A stretch of 64,000 nt of DNA, taken from NCBI GenBank assembly GCA_965222655.1, contig CBDCUP010000003.1, positions 496,001 to 560,000 of the forward strand, written 5' to 3'. Below the pieces are notes generated by a model. That model had not been told where the DNA came from. It searched no databases and was given only the letters and a program-made list of their open reading frames with translations. The position numbers and the translations under genes are program-made. The stretch comes from CAUZIZ01 sp965222655. GTDB taxonomy: Bacteria > Acidobacteriota > UBA6911 > RPQK01 > JAJDTT01. Positions 8,183 through 17,129 of the stretch are shown here, in pieces; positions within the stretch are counted from its first letter, which is position 1, and every line of letters starts with the position of its first letter.

Positions 8183-8549
8183 GCTGATCCAGCGCCTCCT
8201 CCTCCGGCTCCTCGACCGGGCGAAGGTCGCAGATCTTCTCGGTCACTTCCACCAGTTCTTGGCACAGCTGGACGAAACCGCGATAGGCTTCCACCTCTCG
8301 CCCCACCTTCTGCAGCTCCGGACCGAGCCGTAAGTTGCGGGCCCGACTCTGACCTCCGATGGTGGCATTCCACAGATACTGAGGCCCGTGCCCGGGATGA
8401 CCGGGGCGAGCGCAGTGGCAGTTGGCCTTGCCGCACTTGCGGTAGTTGACCGAAATGCCGCCGCGGCGAAAATCGCCCAACGCCTCCAGTTGCGCCCACA
8501 GTTGTTTGCGTTTGTCTTCCAAGGCTTGCAAAGAGGCTGCTAGGTCCAT
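8133..8549 (-). CDS. DUF6788-type first ORF of an ISKra4-like element
   Basis: This 138-residue protein begins with a coiled-coil-like stretch and then SVNYRKCGKANCHCARPGHPGHGP, a cysteine-rich motif matching the DUF6788 proteins encoded in front of ISKra4-type transposases. Near its end lies a run of nine adenines (template 8172-8180). A -1 slip there joins it to the transposase frame, giving a fused product. The original function is probably nucleic-acid binding during transposition, which is an inference. Confidence 0.7.
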   Translation of the reverse strand: MDLAASLQALEDKRKQLWAQLEALGDFRRGGISVNYRKCGKANCHCARPGHPGHGPQYLWNATIGGQSRARNLRLGPELQKVGREVEAYRGFVQLCQELVEVTEKICDLRPVEEPEEEALDQLKKKLRRKYSAKPRRR

Positions 8550-8579
8550 GGATAACTCCTCTCATCTTAGCGCCTTCCG

Positions 8580-9100
8580 GTGTCAGCCTCTCTGAATGAC
8601 TATAATCAGTCAGATATTACTGCAAAAAAAGAGAAAAAGCTACTTCCACCTACATTTTTGACGCACACCCTGGTACTAGTGATAAATAATAATAAACAAT
8701 ATCTCTCAGTAAACTTCATACTCGCCAGGGTGGGTCAGTTTCCAAACGTTGCCCTGGGTCAATTTCCGGAAGTTGCCACCACTCAGATGCGCAGCGAGTT
8801 TCTTACACCAACTATTACCTGGTTTTAGCCCATCGTATCGATGCAGGATCGTTCTCAGGGCAATCTATTGCGAGAGACTTGTTCTATCCTCCTCCATTCT
8901 CGAAGGCTCACGTCTCTTGCGGATAGCGACGAAAAGGCTCTGGCTTTTCGGTACCGTGAGGCCGACGCGAAGGCGGGACAGGACAAAGAAACAACTAGAA
9001 GACAAGGGGTGTCCTTGCCTTCTAAGGCCTTCGCTCGATTGGCCGCGCCCGGATCTGGTAGAAAGCTGAGCGCCAATTCAAGGGAGTGATTCCCAGCTAA
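8580..9100. other. Intergenic stretch with a 2 x 24 bp direct repeat
   Basis: No convincing gene lies here. The part at 8580-8730 is clearly AT-richer than the rest of the window. At 8731-8753 and 8755-8777 lies an imperfect tandem repeat, TGGGTCAGTTTCC... and TGGGTCAATTTCC..., each unit ending in GTTGCC. It could be a double operator or the repeated end of a lost insertion sequence; nothing nearby decides between these. Confidence 0.5.
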
Positions 9101-9103
9101 GCC

Positions 9104-9853
9104 CTATACCCCCCCGGGACAGAGTTCGCTCCAGATTTCGCCCCAGCGCACCTCCAAATGTTCAATCCGGAGATCTGCGCCAGCCGCTTCATTCTGGAAC
9201 GATTCAACCGTGTATTCAGTGCAGTGGGTGGGATCGAGTCTCCAGTCGATTCCAATTTCCTGTTTCAGCGGGACGCGCCAGTCCCGTTCGAAGAGCGGCA
9301 CGCGGATTAGCCAGCGGGAGGGACTGATCCTGGCGTTGACCTGATTTAGAAAATCCCGCCGGTGTTCGATGTGTTCGAGCACATTCGAGAGGATGACCAC
9401 ATCATAGTGATTCGAGGGGAGATCGGTCAGGGCATCCCCTACGATATAGGTCAGCTTCTCGTGGTCGGGCCGCTTTCGCGCCAGCTCGATGCTCTCCCTG
9501 TTGAGATCAATGCCAGTAACCGCAGCCCCGCGCCTGGTCGCTATGTCATAAGCGACAGCTCCGATGCCGCAGCCGATGTCCAGCACAGTTTCAACCCCAG
9601 AGATGCGAGCGCAGAAGAAATCGTGATAGCCGGTATGTCGATGCTTGGTGTGGACTCCTTCTCCATATTGGACAGCCAGCGTGCCCTGGAGTCGGTAGAG
9701 CCGGTTATCGAGATCGAGCACAATACGCAAAGCGTCGACGGCGGACCGGTCCTCAACATAACGGCTAAGTAGGCTTGCCCAGAGGGCCGCCACGCGATCG
9801 GGGCGAATCCGCAACACAATCTTCTCCAGAATGCAGTAGATCAGTTGCTTCAA
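9104..9853 (-). CDS. Class I SAM-dependent methyltransferase
   Basis: The protein has 249 residues from a TTG start at 9853, which overlaps the TGA of the preceding glycosyltransferase gene as ATTGA, so the two are translationally coupled. Motif I is VLDIGCGIGAVAYD, followed by the acidic GIDLNRESI, and the post-motif region is DVVILSNVLEHIEHRRDFL, typical of Methyltransf_11/23 enzymes. The product probably methylates a sugar or glycan intermediate of the surface polysaccharide, an inference from the neighbouring glycosyltransferases. A longer upstream reading frame exists but lies inside the glycosyltransferase gene and is not protein-like. Confidence 0.8.
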   Translation of the reverse strand: MKQLIYCILEKIVLRIRPDRVAALWASLLSRYVEDRSAVDALRIVLDLDNRLYRLQGTLAVQYGEGVHTKHRHTGYHDFFCARISGVETVLDIGCGIGAVAYDIATRRGAAVTGIDLNRESIELARKRPDHEKLTYIVGDALTDLPSNHYDVVILSNVLEHIEHRRDFLNQVNARISPSRWLIRVPLFERDWRVPLKQEIGIDWRLDPTHCTEYTVESFQNEAAGADLRIEHLEVRWGEIWSELCPGGV

Positions 9854-11004
9854 TTGCTTGGGCCCCGCCGCTCGGCGATCAGTTCTTGGTAAAGAGCCAA
9901 TTCGGTTTCCACGACCCGCTGCAAGGAGTATGTTTTTAGCGCGAACCTTCTCGCATTCGCCGCAAGCTTGTCTTGAAGCTTGTGATCGCTGAGTACACGC
10001 ATAATGCCGGCCCGAAGCGACTGAGCGTCGGTCTGGCAAAGCCATCCGTTCTCGCCGTGTTGGATTACCTCCCGGATACCAGACACATCGGTTCCCACGA
10101 CGGGGAGCCCGTAGGTCATCGCTTCGATCAGCGTTTTGGGATGGCCTTCATACAGCGAGCATAGCACGAACACAGTGCTGTTTCGGAAGCATGCATGCAA
10201 CTCCTCGTGAGCGATGCGACCCAGGAAGCGAATGCAATCATTCCCAGCAGCCTGCCTTGTGAGCTGGTCCTGGAGAGGACCCTTCCCAATGATATCCAGC
10301 TCCACGTCGAGCGTGTGGACCGCTTCTATCAGCGCAGGAACGTTTTTTTGGGCGCAAAGGCGACCAATGAAACACAGGCGCGGGGGTAGAGCGCGTCGCC
10401 GGACCTGCGGCTGAAAGTTTTCCTCGTCGACATAGTTGGGGATGATGGAGATTCTGGATTTCAGTTTAGGAAATCGTTCGATCAGATTGGCTTCCATTGC
10501 CGTGGTTGTCACAACAAGTCTGTCTGCGCGGTTGAACACATTCGACTCAATCTGCAAGGTCTTTCGAGCCGCGGGAGAATTCGGGCCTTGCTCGAGACTG
10601 ACAAACTCCGACCACATGTAACCACAGCGAGCTATCACGGGCTTCTTCCACACACGCCCCGCCTCAATCGCAACGCTGGCTCCTCGCGTTTGATTCGTTT
10701 TCAAGAGATCGGCACGGCGTAGCGTCCGCCAGTGCAGTAAGGGGATCAACTTCCGGTACCATTTGTAGGAGAAGCCCCATCGGTTACAGCAGATGTCGAT
10801 GCCAGGGATTCGATCAGCGTATTGCCTATCCTCAGCATTGCCATAGGTAATGAACGACACTTCGATACCGTTCTCCTGCAGGCGACGATAAAGTGATACC
10901 TCCCGCTCGAACATACCCACATCAGACCATGTACGTAACGAAACTCCATCCGAAAAAAAAAGGATCAAACGGAGCCGAGAGTGGGCGTCAGTCAACAACA
11001 TCAC
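9850..11004 (-). CDS. Glycosyltransferase family 4 (GT-B)
   Basis: This 384-residue GT-B enzyme has the C-terminal donor-binding signature VLCSLYEGHPKTLIEAMTYGLPVVGTDVSGIREV, including the E-x7-E motif, plus LCFIGRLCAQKNVPALIEA and IIGKGPL in the nucleotide-sugar domain. These mark GT4 retaining transferases that build LPS or exopolysaccharide chains in the cytosol. It is the first gene of a two-gene unit with the methyltransferase at 9104. No membrane segments are seen. Donor and acceptor are unknown. About 220 bp without a recognisable gene separate it from the next remnant. Confidence 0.88.
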   Translation of the reverse strand: MMLLTDAHSRLRLILFFSDGVSLRTWSDVGMFEREVSLYRRLQENGIEVSFITYGNAEDRQYADRIPGIDICCNRWGFSYKWYRKLIPLLHWRTLRRADLLKTNQTRGASVAIEAGRVWKKPVIARCGYMWSEFVSLEQGPNSPAARKTLQIESNVFNRADRLVVTTTAMEANLIERFPKLKSRISIIPNYVDEENFQPQVRRRALPPRLCFIGRLCAQKNVPALIEAVHTLDVELDIIGKGPLQDQLTRQAAGNDCIRFLGRIAHEELHACFRNSTVFVLCSLYEGHPKTLIEAMTYGLPVVGTDVSGIREVIQHGENGWLCQTDAQSLRAGIMRVLSDHKLQDKLAANARRFALKTYSLQRVVETELALYQELIAERRGPSN

Positions 11005-11225
11005 CCTAAGAAAAGTGCGAAAAGATTCGGATTGTCTGTAGGGGATTCTCTCTTGGGCAAAAAGCTAAACAACGGAGTTCGTTGCGCTTTTCGTCGGCGT
11101 TCCTGACATCAGAAGACTCAAGGGATGTCGAGAAGCCACGAGAAAACTCCACGAATCACTCAAAAAACTCGGTCAACAAAGTTGCTACCAATTGACCCGA
11201 TCAGATTGCAGCAGCTCTGACAAGT

Positions 11226-12082
11226 CTACTTTTTATAACACACAAATAGAATCATGTGACCCAGGTGGCGCCTCACCCTGGGGCTCGAATTGATCAGCTT
11301 ACGCAACCTGGCTCCGATGAAGGGAATCTTCATGGGTCATCCGGTAAATGGGGAGGTGGAACGTGGTTCGGCGCTTTCCGGATCCCAAATCTGGTTCCCC
11401 GTTCGCTTGTCAATATAGTCGGCTGCAGTAGCAGGGGCCGTGGGAACTGTGGAAAACTCCGAGCGATATCGAACTGGGCCAGCAAGCCCGTGATACGGAG
11501 TTTTCCAAGCGCTGTGCGAACGGTGGAAAAACAACTGCGAGCACTTGCCAGTTCTCCTCCAGAACTACTTGTTTTTCCACGGTTTGCATAGTGCGGCAGT
11601 TTCCGCGGCCTGCCTTTGACTGGCGGCACCTCCCCATTTACCGGATGAACCATCTTCATGAGCTGCTTGAAACCGGACAACTCGTCCTTGATGCCCTTAA
11701 TCGGATCGTATCCATAGACCGAAGTTGTGACGAAATCCATACGGTCCAGTATGGCAATCATTTCCCTCGCCTTGAAGGCCTGTTGATAGAATTCAAGGGC
11801 CTCAGTCTTACGTCGGAACCAGCCCAGGCGATGCTTCAGACGACGGAGTAGGTGAAAATGGGGTACCGAAACCAACAAGACTCCATCCTGAGTCAGGACG
11901 CGGTGCGCCTCCGCAAGGAAGGCCTCAGGGCCATCCTGTCTGTGCTCGACCACTCCCAGTGATATATACCCTTGATAATGATGATCGGGAACATCCAGTC
12001 TTGTCACATCACCTTGTCTGACTGGCAGATCGGGCAGAAGGGACCTAACTCTATCAATCCGGGCTGAAGCTGCAGAACGGGG
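11226..12082 (-). pseudogene. Methyltransferase gene split by a MITE and truncated at its start
   Basis: The middle part (12007 down to 11660) reads DVTRLDVPDHHYQGYISLGVVEHRQDGPEAFLAEAHRVLTQDGVLLVSVPHF, a SAM-methyltransferase core; reading further upstream gives RIDRVRSLLPDLPVRQGDV. After LMK the frame runs into a 318 bp inserted element. Removing it plus one 8 bp duplication continues the protein as IPFIGARLRKLINSSPRVRRHLG...CYKK to a TAG at 11226-11228. The N-terminal region with motif I is missing, because at about 12060-12085 the sequence switches to an asparagine synthetase fragment on the other strand. The gene is therefore damaged at both ends. Confidence 0.85.
11334..11651. mobile_element. 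MITE copy 1 (318 bp, 8 bp target duplication)
   Basis: It begins GGGTCATCCGGTAAATGGGG and ends with the inverted complement (CCCCATTTACCGGATGAACC), about 25 bp with one mismatch. The flanks are duplicated as ATCTTCAT at 11326-11333 and 11652-11659. Inside are two more inverted pairs, GGAAAACTCCG with CGGAGTTTTCC and GTGGAAAAACAA with TTGTTTTTCCAC, so the whole element can fold. No transposase is encoded. A second, slightly diverged copy lies at 20916-21232. Confidence 0.92.
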
Positions 12083-12393
12083 TGAGTAAACGGCTGCTCA
12101 AGAAGACCGCTCGTGATCTTCTTCCGGCGACCATCCTGGATCGTCCCAAATGGGGCTTGGGCGTTCCCGTGCATGACTGGATGCGTGAGGACTTGAGAAA
12201 GCTGTCCTCCGAGGTGCTTCTGGATCGGTCCGCACGATCACGAGAGCTCTTCGATCAGGACTACATCCAGCGTATGTTGCAGTCCCATGAATCTGGGGAG
12301 CAAGACCTGGGGCAGCACCTGTGGCTGCTGCTGAATTTCGAACTCTGGTCGCGCACCTTTCTTGAAGGCGCGAGTGCCCCTGTCACACTATGA
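12063..12393 (+). pseudogene. C-terminal fragment of an AsnB-type asparagine synthetase
   Basis: The frame reads LKLQNGVSKRLLKKTARDLLPATILDRPKWGLGVPVHDWMR, the characteristic C-terminal region of glutamine-hydrolysing asparagine synthetases, followed by the usual helical tail ending FELWSRTFLEG. Only ~105 of ~620 residues remain; the glutaminase and ATP-binding parts are absent. In LPS loci such paralogues often amidate sugar carboxylates. The break with the oppositely oriented methyltransferase remnant at about 12060-12085 marks a rearrangement. The downstream glycosyltransferase ATG overlaps its stop (CTATGA), so they were once one operon. Confidence 0.85.
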
Positions 12394-12826
12394 CTCAGGA
12401 GAGGAAGGACCCGGCGTCGAAGATCAGTGTTGTCATGTCTGTCTACAATGGCCAAAGCTACCTTCGGGAGGCGGTCGAGAGTATTCTTAACCAGACCTTC
12501 ACGGACTTCGAGCTGATCCTCATCGATGATGGTTCAACAGATGCCACGGGCGAGATCCTGGATGAGTATGCCACTCGAGACGCCAGGATCATCCTGAGCC
12601 GCAACCAGAACAACATTGGACTGACAAGGTCGCTCAATCAAGGGATCTCGATGTCCCGGGGAAAGTACATTGCTCGCATGGATGCCGATGATGTGAGCCG
12701 GGCCGACCGACTGAGCCGTCAGTTTGAGTTCCTGGAAAAGCGACCAGAGGTAGGTGTATTAGGCAGCGGCTATCAACTGATGGACGGCGCTGACAATGTC
12801 GCCCCGCGAATTCTACAATTCCCTAG

Positions 12827-14402
12827 CAGCCTGTCGGACTTAACTTACAGGCGTTTCTGAAATTTAAGTTTAAGGTTTGATTAAAAGTGTTGCATGACCA
12901 AGCACGAAAAGCGATGAGTCATCTGCTCTGCGGCGGTGATTTGGCCGCTGAAACGACGCGGCCCACCTCTTCAGAGGGTGGCACGGGCCATCGTCGGCTG
13001 GCGGCAGGAGAGGTTGTACATTCTTTTCAGATTCCAGGCGATGCTGGCCAGAGTCCACTCCCGGTCTGCTGCCTCCGCTCCTCTGAGAGAGAACTGCGTA
13101 AAGCCCATCACCGATTTGATGATCCCAAAGACGGGCTCCGGGACGGCTTTGCGTTGCCCGTAAATGGCTCGACCCGCGGGGGTCTTCAACCGGTATCTCA
13201 TCTGCTCCACCGCATCGGCGTCTTGCCCGGGCGGCTCCGGTTGTTTCCAGCGTTCGGTCGGCCGCAAGTGGTGGGCTTCCCGCTCGACCGCAATATAGGG
13301 GACAATCGCGTGCTCGCCACAAAGCTCCACGTTGGGGCCACTGAAGTAGCCGCTGTCGGCCAGCAACTCCTGGGCCCGACCCAGCGACTCGGGCAGGGCT
13401 TGCAGCGCCGCCAGGGCCGGCTCCAATTCTTTCTTGTCGTCGGCGTTTTGCGGGACATGAGCCGCCACAATCAAGAAGCTGTCGTTATCGACCAAGGCCT
13501 GAGCGTTGTAGCATTGCTCAAATCCCCCGCCCGAGACCGGCATGATCCGAGACTCTTCATCCGTCAGATTGATCTGATCCTGGTCTCGAATTCCTCCTTG
13601 GGGCGGTTGGGGGGGGCGACCCCGCGGTTTGTTTCCCCGTTTCCTCTGGGCTTGCCGCTTGGCCACTTTGGCTTCATATTCGGCCTGCTCACCTGCCTGC
13701 CGCTCGGCCGCCCGCTGGGCCAGCTTCTGCTTTGCTTCCTCGATCGCTTTCAACCGTTCCTCCCGCCGCGCCAGCTCAGCCGGGATGTCCATCCCTTCCG
13801 TTTCTTCTCGTCCATCCGCTGCCTCGGCCAGCCGCATCAACTCTTCCACTTCTTCTCGCAGCCGCGCTTCCAGCTTCCGGATGTGCCCCCAACTCAACGC
13901 ACTGTGCTTGGAGGCATTGGCTTTGACCTTCGTGCCATCCAAACTCACGCGGCCCAACTTCAGAAATCCCATCGCCTGGGCCAGCAGCAAGATCTCCACA
14001 AACAGCGGCTTCAGCTCTTGCAAAAATCGCTTCCGGAAATGGGCGAGGGTGTCGTGATCCGGATGCGTGTTGCCGGCGAGGTAGCGAAACGCCACCGAAT
14101 CGTAGCTGGCTTGCTCCAACTTCCGACTCGAAAACACCCCCGTGGCATAGCCGTAAAACAACAACGCCAGCATCATGGCCGGATGGTAGCCTTCCGATCC
14201 CCGCTTCGTGTAGGAATCCTCCAGCTTCCTCAGCTCCAGCTTGCTCACAACCTCCACCACGAAGCGAGCCAGATGCGTCTCCGGCAGCCATTCCTGCACC
14301 GAAGGGGGAAACAAATAAGGAGTCTCTCGATCGACTACTTTAAATCGATTCGCCATCACTAATGATGCCTGTGGGGTATGACCTCGAAAGTCCGACAGGC
14401 TG
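12827..14402 (-). mobile_element. IS1182-family element, copy 1 (1576 bp)
   Basis: The ends are CAGCCTGTCGGACTT and its inverse AAGTCCGACAGGCTG. The flanking CTAG at 12823-12826 and 14403-14406 is the target duplication, and removing one copy with the element restores the glycosyltransferase frame. An element of the same length, with an identical encoded transposase, lies in opposite orientation at 27820-29395, which suggests recent transposition and offers a substrate for inversion of the 13.4 kb between them. Confidence 0.93.
12971..14356 (-). CDS. IS1182-family transposase, copy 1
   Basis: This 461-residue protein has the N-terminal helical domain of IS1182/IS1182-like transposases (WLPETHLARFVVEVVSKLEL, YHPAMMLALLFYGYATGVFSSRKLE), a catalytic region with VSLDGTKVKANASKHSALSW (first Asp), LLADSGYFSG (second Asp) and VPEPVFGIIKSVMGF (Glu), and a long charged middle (EELMRLAEAADG...KRGNKPRGRPP). 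All three DDE positions are present, so the enzyme looks functional. It reads opposite to the interrupted glycosyltransferase. Confidence 0.92.
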   Translation of the reverse strand: MANRFKVVDRETPYLFPPSVQEWLPETHLARFVVEVVSKLELRKLEDSYTKRGSEGYHPAMMLALLFYGYATGVFSSRKLEQASYDSVAFRYLAGNTHPDHDTLAHFRKRFLQELKPLFVEILLLAQAMGFLKLGRVSLDGTKVKANASKHSALSWGHIRKLEARLREEVEELMRLAEAADGREETEGMDIPAELARREERLKAIEEAKQKLAQRAAERQAGEQAEYEAKVAKRQAQRKRGNKPRGRPPQPPQGGIRDQDQINLTDEESRIMPVSGGGFEQCYNAQALVDNDSFLIVAAHVPQNADDKKELEPALAALQALPESLGRAQELLADSGYFSGPNVELCGEHAIVPYIAVEREAHHLRPTERWKQPEPPGQDADAVEQMRYRLKTPAGRAIYGQRKAVPEPVFGIIKSVMGFTQFSLRGAEAADREWTLASIAWNLKRMYNLSCRQPTMARATL

Positions 14403-16013
14403 CTAGGGAACATGGTTTGATCAAATGGTGCCTTTGCTTTGAGAATCCGATTGTTCATTCGGCCGTGATGATGAGACGAGACGTGGTCAGCCGAGCCGGC
14501 GGCTACGATGTGAAAATGATCACCTCGCAGGATTACGATCTGTGGCAGCGACTCAGTGCGATGACCCGGCTTGCGAACTTGCCAGATGGGCTGCTGTGCC
14601 TGCGAAAATATGAGGGGAATGTGAGCACGCGTCACGCCGCGGTCCAATTTGATACCGGCTTCCAGGTCAGCCAGCGGATGATGTCGGAGATACTGGGTCA
14701 GGAAGTCCCCCTCCGGCAGGTCAGGCATGTCTGGCGCAAGGAATATGACTCGTCTGGAGACTTCTACCAGGTAGCTAGGCTGATCTACCGGCTCTGCCGT
14801 GCGAGCACTGCAGACTCGGACCTGTCAAGAGCAGAGGAGCGGGCAATTCGCCAGGATGCGGTGAGGCGGTTGTTACGCCTGTTCCGTCCCAGGACATATG
14901 GCGTACAGGCTTGGATCATGCTTGGCTGGGCTTGTTGCCTGGCCCCGTTTCTCAGCAGCAGAGCCGTAGCCGGAATGGTCCGTCAACGGCTGCACCTCTG
15001 GATGAACGGGCCAGGGTCGGTGGGGACGGACCCCGATGTGGGGAACTCCCCGTCTCCAAGCAGCCGTACTTGAACTGCTCGGCGGAAGCCACTGTTGCCT
15101 AACTGCATCGTTCCGGCCTTCTCTTTCACGTGGACTTCTGCCAGAGCAACTTCGAATTGAGATACAAGAAGCGACTGGTCCTATTCACGCATACCTTCCC
15201 CGGCGGTGAGGGAGAGCAGTTTCTGGAAACCGAGATACGGTTTCTTGCGAAGCATTTCCGGGATATTGACATCTACACGCTTTCCCCCACTCCCCCCACC
15301 CGGATTCTACCCGAGAATGCGAGGCTCGTTCTCCATGAGTCAAGGTCATCCTCTGGATTGGGTGCCGGCCTTCTACGGCATCTTCCTAGCATCATTCGAG
15401 TCTTCGGCAGTGAATTCCTACTGGCAGCCTATCGCAGAAAGTATTTTCCAAGGCTCAAGTCTCACTTGAAGAGGTTACTGATAAACCTCAATGCGGCTCG
15501 GAAACTCGCTCCTCTGATCAATCAGTACAGCATGCCCGAGACTGTGTTCTACTCATACTGGTTTGGACCATGGGCCGACATTCTATGCCTGGTGAAACTG
15601 CTGTATTCACCCCGCCTGCGATTCATCACACGGGCCCACGGTTACGATTTCGATATCCACCAGACCAGGCACGGATTCATACCCTTCCGGCGTTTCAACA
15701 TGCATCTGGTAGGTGCTGTTTTTCCAGTGTCAAACTTTGCCGTTAACAGGATTGCCGAAGAGTATCCTTTCTTTGAGCAGCTTGAGCGGTTTTACCTGGG
15801 TGTGTCAGATCGTGGGACCAACTCGATAGTTGATGAAAAGACGTTCCACATCGTCTCATGTTCGCAGCTGATACCACTGAAACGGGTCCACTTGATCATC
15901 CACATACTGAAGCACTTGGAGTTCCAAGTGGAATGGACACATTTCGGAGACGGTGAGCTAAGAGATGAACTGGAAACCCTGGCAAACGATCTGCCGCCGA
16001 ATATTACTTGGGT

Positions 16014-17129
16014 CTGGGGTATCCATTTAACCGGACCCATCCGGGCCGGCAGTTCTCCAGGGGCGGTTCGCTGGAGGGCGATCCAGGCTCGGCGGGTGCC
16101 CGCGCGCCTGGGGCGGCGTGGGCGACACCGCCCGGGGCCGCTTGGTGGCGATAAGGTCCTGGTAGCGTAGCGGCTCGTGGGCAGCGGCGAGTTCGAGCAC
16201 CCGGTAGAAGACCATCCCGCGGCTTCGGGAGCGTCGGCGGTTGAAGCGGAACACGAACTCATCCAGGTAGCTGGCCAGGTGGGCGGGCTCCACCGATCCT
16301 TGGTGGGTGCCCAGCAGCCACCGCTTGGCCAGTGAGGCGACACGGTGCACCGCGGGCAGTAGCTCGCCGGTATCCTCCCCGCGGGCCCGGGCCGCCCGCT
16401 GGCTGCGTCGAGCATGGACGTAGCCGAGCTTCTCCAGACCGTGGTAACCCTGCCAGCCGTCGGTGAAGACCGTCGCGCCCGGCTCAACGTGATCTGTCAC
16501 GAACGGGTGCAGCGACGCGGCCGACGCATCAGCCAGCGGCAGCATGCGGCAGCGGCCAAGCCCTTTCGGCTCCCGGACCTCCACCGCGATGCCGGTCAGC
16601 ACCTTCTTGCCCCTGGCCCGGCCACCTGCCAGCCCCGGCTGCTCACCGCCGATGTAGGTCTCATCCACCTCCACCATGCCGGCTAGTCGGTCGCGGCCCC
16701 GGCGCACCAGCACCGACCGCAGCCGATGCAGCATGGCCCACGCGGTCTGGTAGGAGCCGATCTCGAGCGTCCGCTTCAGGCTCAGCGCCGAGATCCCGTC
16801 TTTGCCCGTGGCGAACAGCCAGCAGGCATTGAACCATACCGTGAGCGGCGTGCGCGTCCGGTCAAAGATCGTGCCCGCAGTCACCGAACTACGGCCGCCG
16901 CACCCGGAGCACCTGAAGCGCCCATCGCCCAGCCGCCAGCCACCATCGTGGCCGCAGTCCGCGCAAGCGAAGCCAGCGGGCCATCGCAGCCACTCCAAGT
17001 AGTCCAGACAGTCCGCATCGGTGCGGAACCAGGCCTGGAACTCGCCCACGGACCTCGGATAGTGCGTGCCAGCACGAGGGTGATCCACCGCCTCAGCCTA
17101 CATTCAGTCCGGTTAAATGGATACCCCAG
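16014..17129 (-). mobile_element. IS1595-family element (1116 bp)
   Basis: The ends are CTGGGGTATCCATTTAACCG and its inverse CGGTTAAATGGATACCCCAG, a perfect inverted repeat of at least 20 bp. The target ACTTGGGT is duplicated at 16006-16013 and 17130-17137; 8 bp is the size known for IS1595. Its base composition is distinctly more GC-rich than the interrupted gene, which suggests arrival from a different genome. It encodes one transposase. Confidence 0.93.
16027..17088 (-). CDS. IS1595-family (ISXO2-like) transposase
   Basis: This 353-residue protein starts with an N-terminal zinc ribbon (FACADCGHDGGWRLGDGRFRC, then SGCGG). The ISXO2-like catalytic domain follows: MVEVDETYIGGEQPG (first Asp), TVFTDGWQGYHGL (second Asp) and VEPAHLASYLDEFVFRFNRRR (the Asn/Glu/His end motif). 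Length and domain order fit IS1595 members. No frameshift or stop is seen, so it may be active. Confidence 0.9.
   Translation of the reverse strand: MDHPRAGTHYPRSVGEFQAWFRTDADCLDYLEWLRWPAGFACADCGHDGGWRLGDGRFRCSGCGGRSSVTAGTIFDRTRTPLTVWFNACWLFATGKDGISALSLKRTLEIGSYQTAWAMLHRLRSVLVRRGRDRLAGMVEVDETYIGGEQPGLAGGRARGKKVLTGIAVEVREPKGLGRCRMLPLADASAASLHPFVTDHVEPGATVFTDGWQGYHGLEKLGYVHARRSQRAARARGEDTGELLPAVHRVASLAKRWLLGTHQGSVEPAHLASYLDEFVFRFNRRRSRSRGMVFYRVLELAAAHEPLRYQDLIATKRPRAVSPTPPQARGHPPSLDRPPANRPWRTAGPDGSG

Larger units (their letters stand above)
7847..8570 (-). mobile_element. Truncated ISKra4-type element
   Basis: Only the 5' part of the element remains: a complete DUF6788-type first frame (8549 to 8133) and the first ~120 codons of the ISKra4 transposase, which breaks off at about 7850, right behind the PhoD stop codon. 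The catalytic DDE part is missing, so the element cannot move by itself. No terminal repeats or target duplication could be identified. Confidence 0.75.
12390..15073 (+). pseudogene. Glycosyltransferase family 2 gene split by IS1182
   Basis: The N-terminal part (12390-12826) has the GT2 nucleotide-sugar fold: KISVVMSVYNGQSYLREAVESIL, LILIDDGSTDATGEIL, and GKYIARMDADDVSRADR with the metal-binding D-x-D. It stops within the IS. Deleting 12827-14402 and one CTAG copy joins RILQFP to REHGLIKWCLCFENPIVHSAVMMRRDVVSRAGGYD and gives an uninterrupted 367-residue protein ending at 15073. The C-terminal half contains the ED-like SQDYDLWQRL. GT2 enzymes with this layout transfer sugars onto O-antigen or capsule intermediates. 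As it stands the gene cannot make a full protein. Confidence 0.92.

Noticed and set aside
11256..11591. Short open frames within the MITE copies
   Set aside because: They are not conserved between the two copies and cross the inverted repeats; the element is non-coding.
12887..14362. Long open frame (491 codons) on the plus strand over IS1182 copy 1, and its twin at 27860-29335
   Set aside because: They are antisense to the transposase, have Leu/Pro/Arg-rich composition and no motif; they arise from the GC-rich codon structure.
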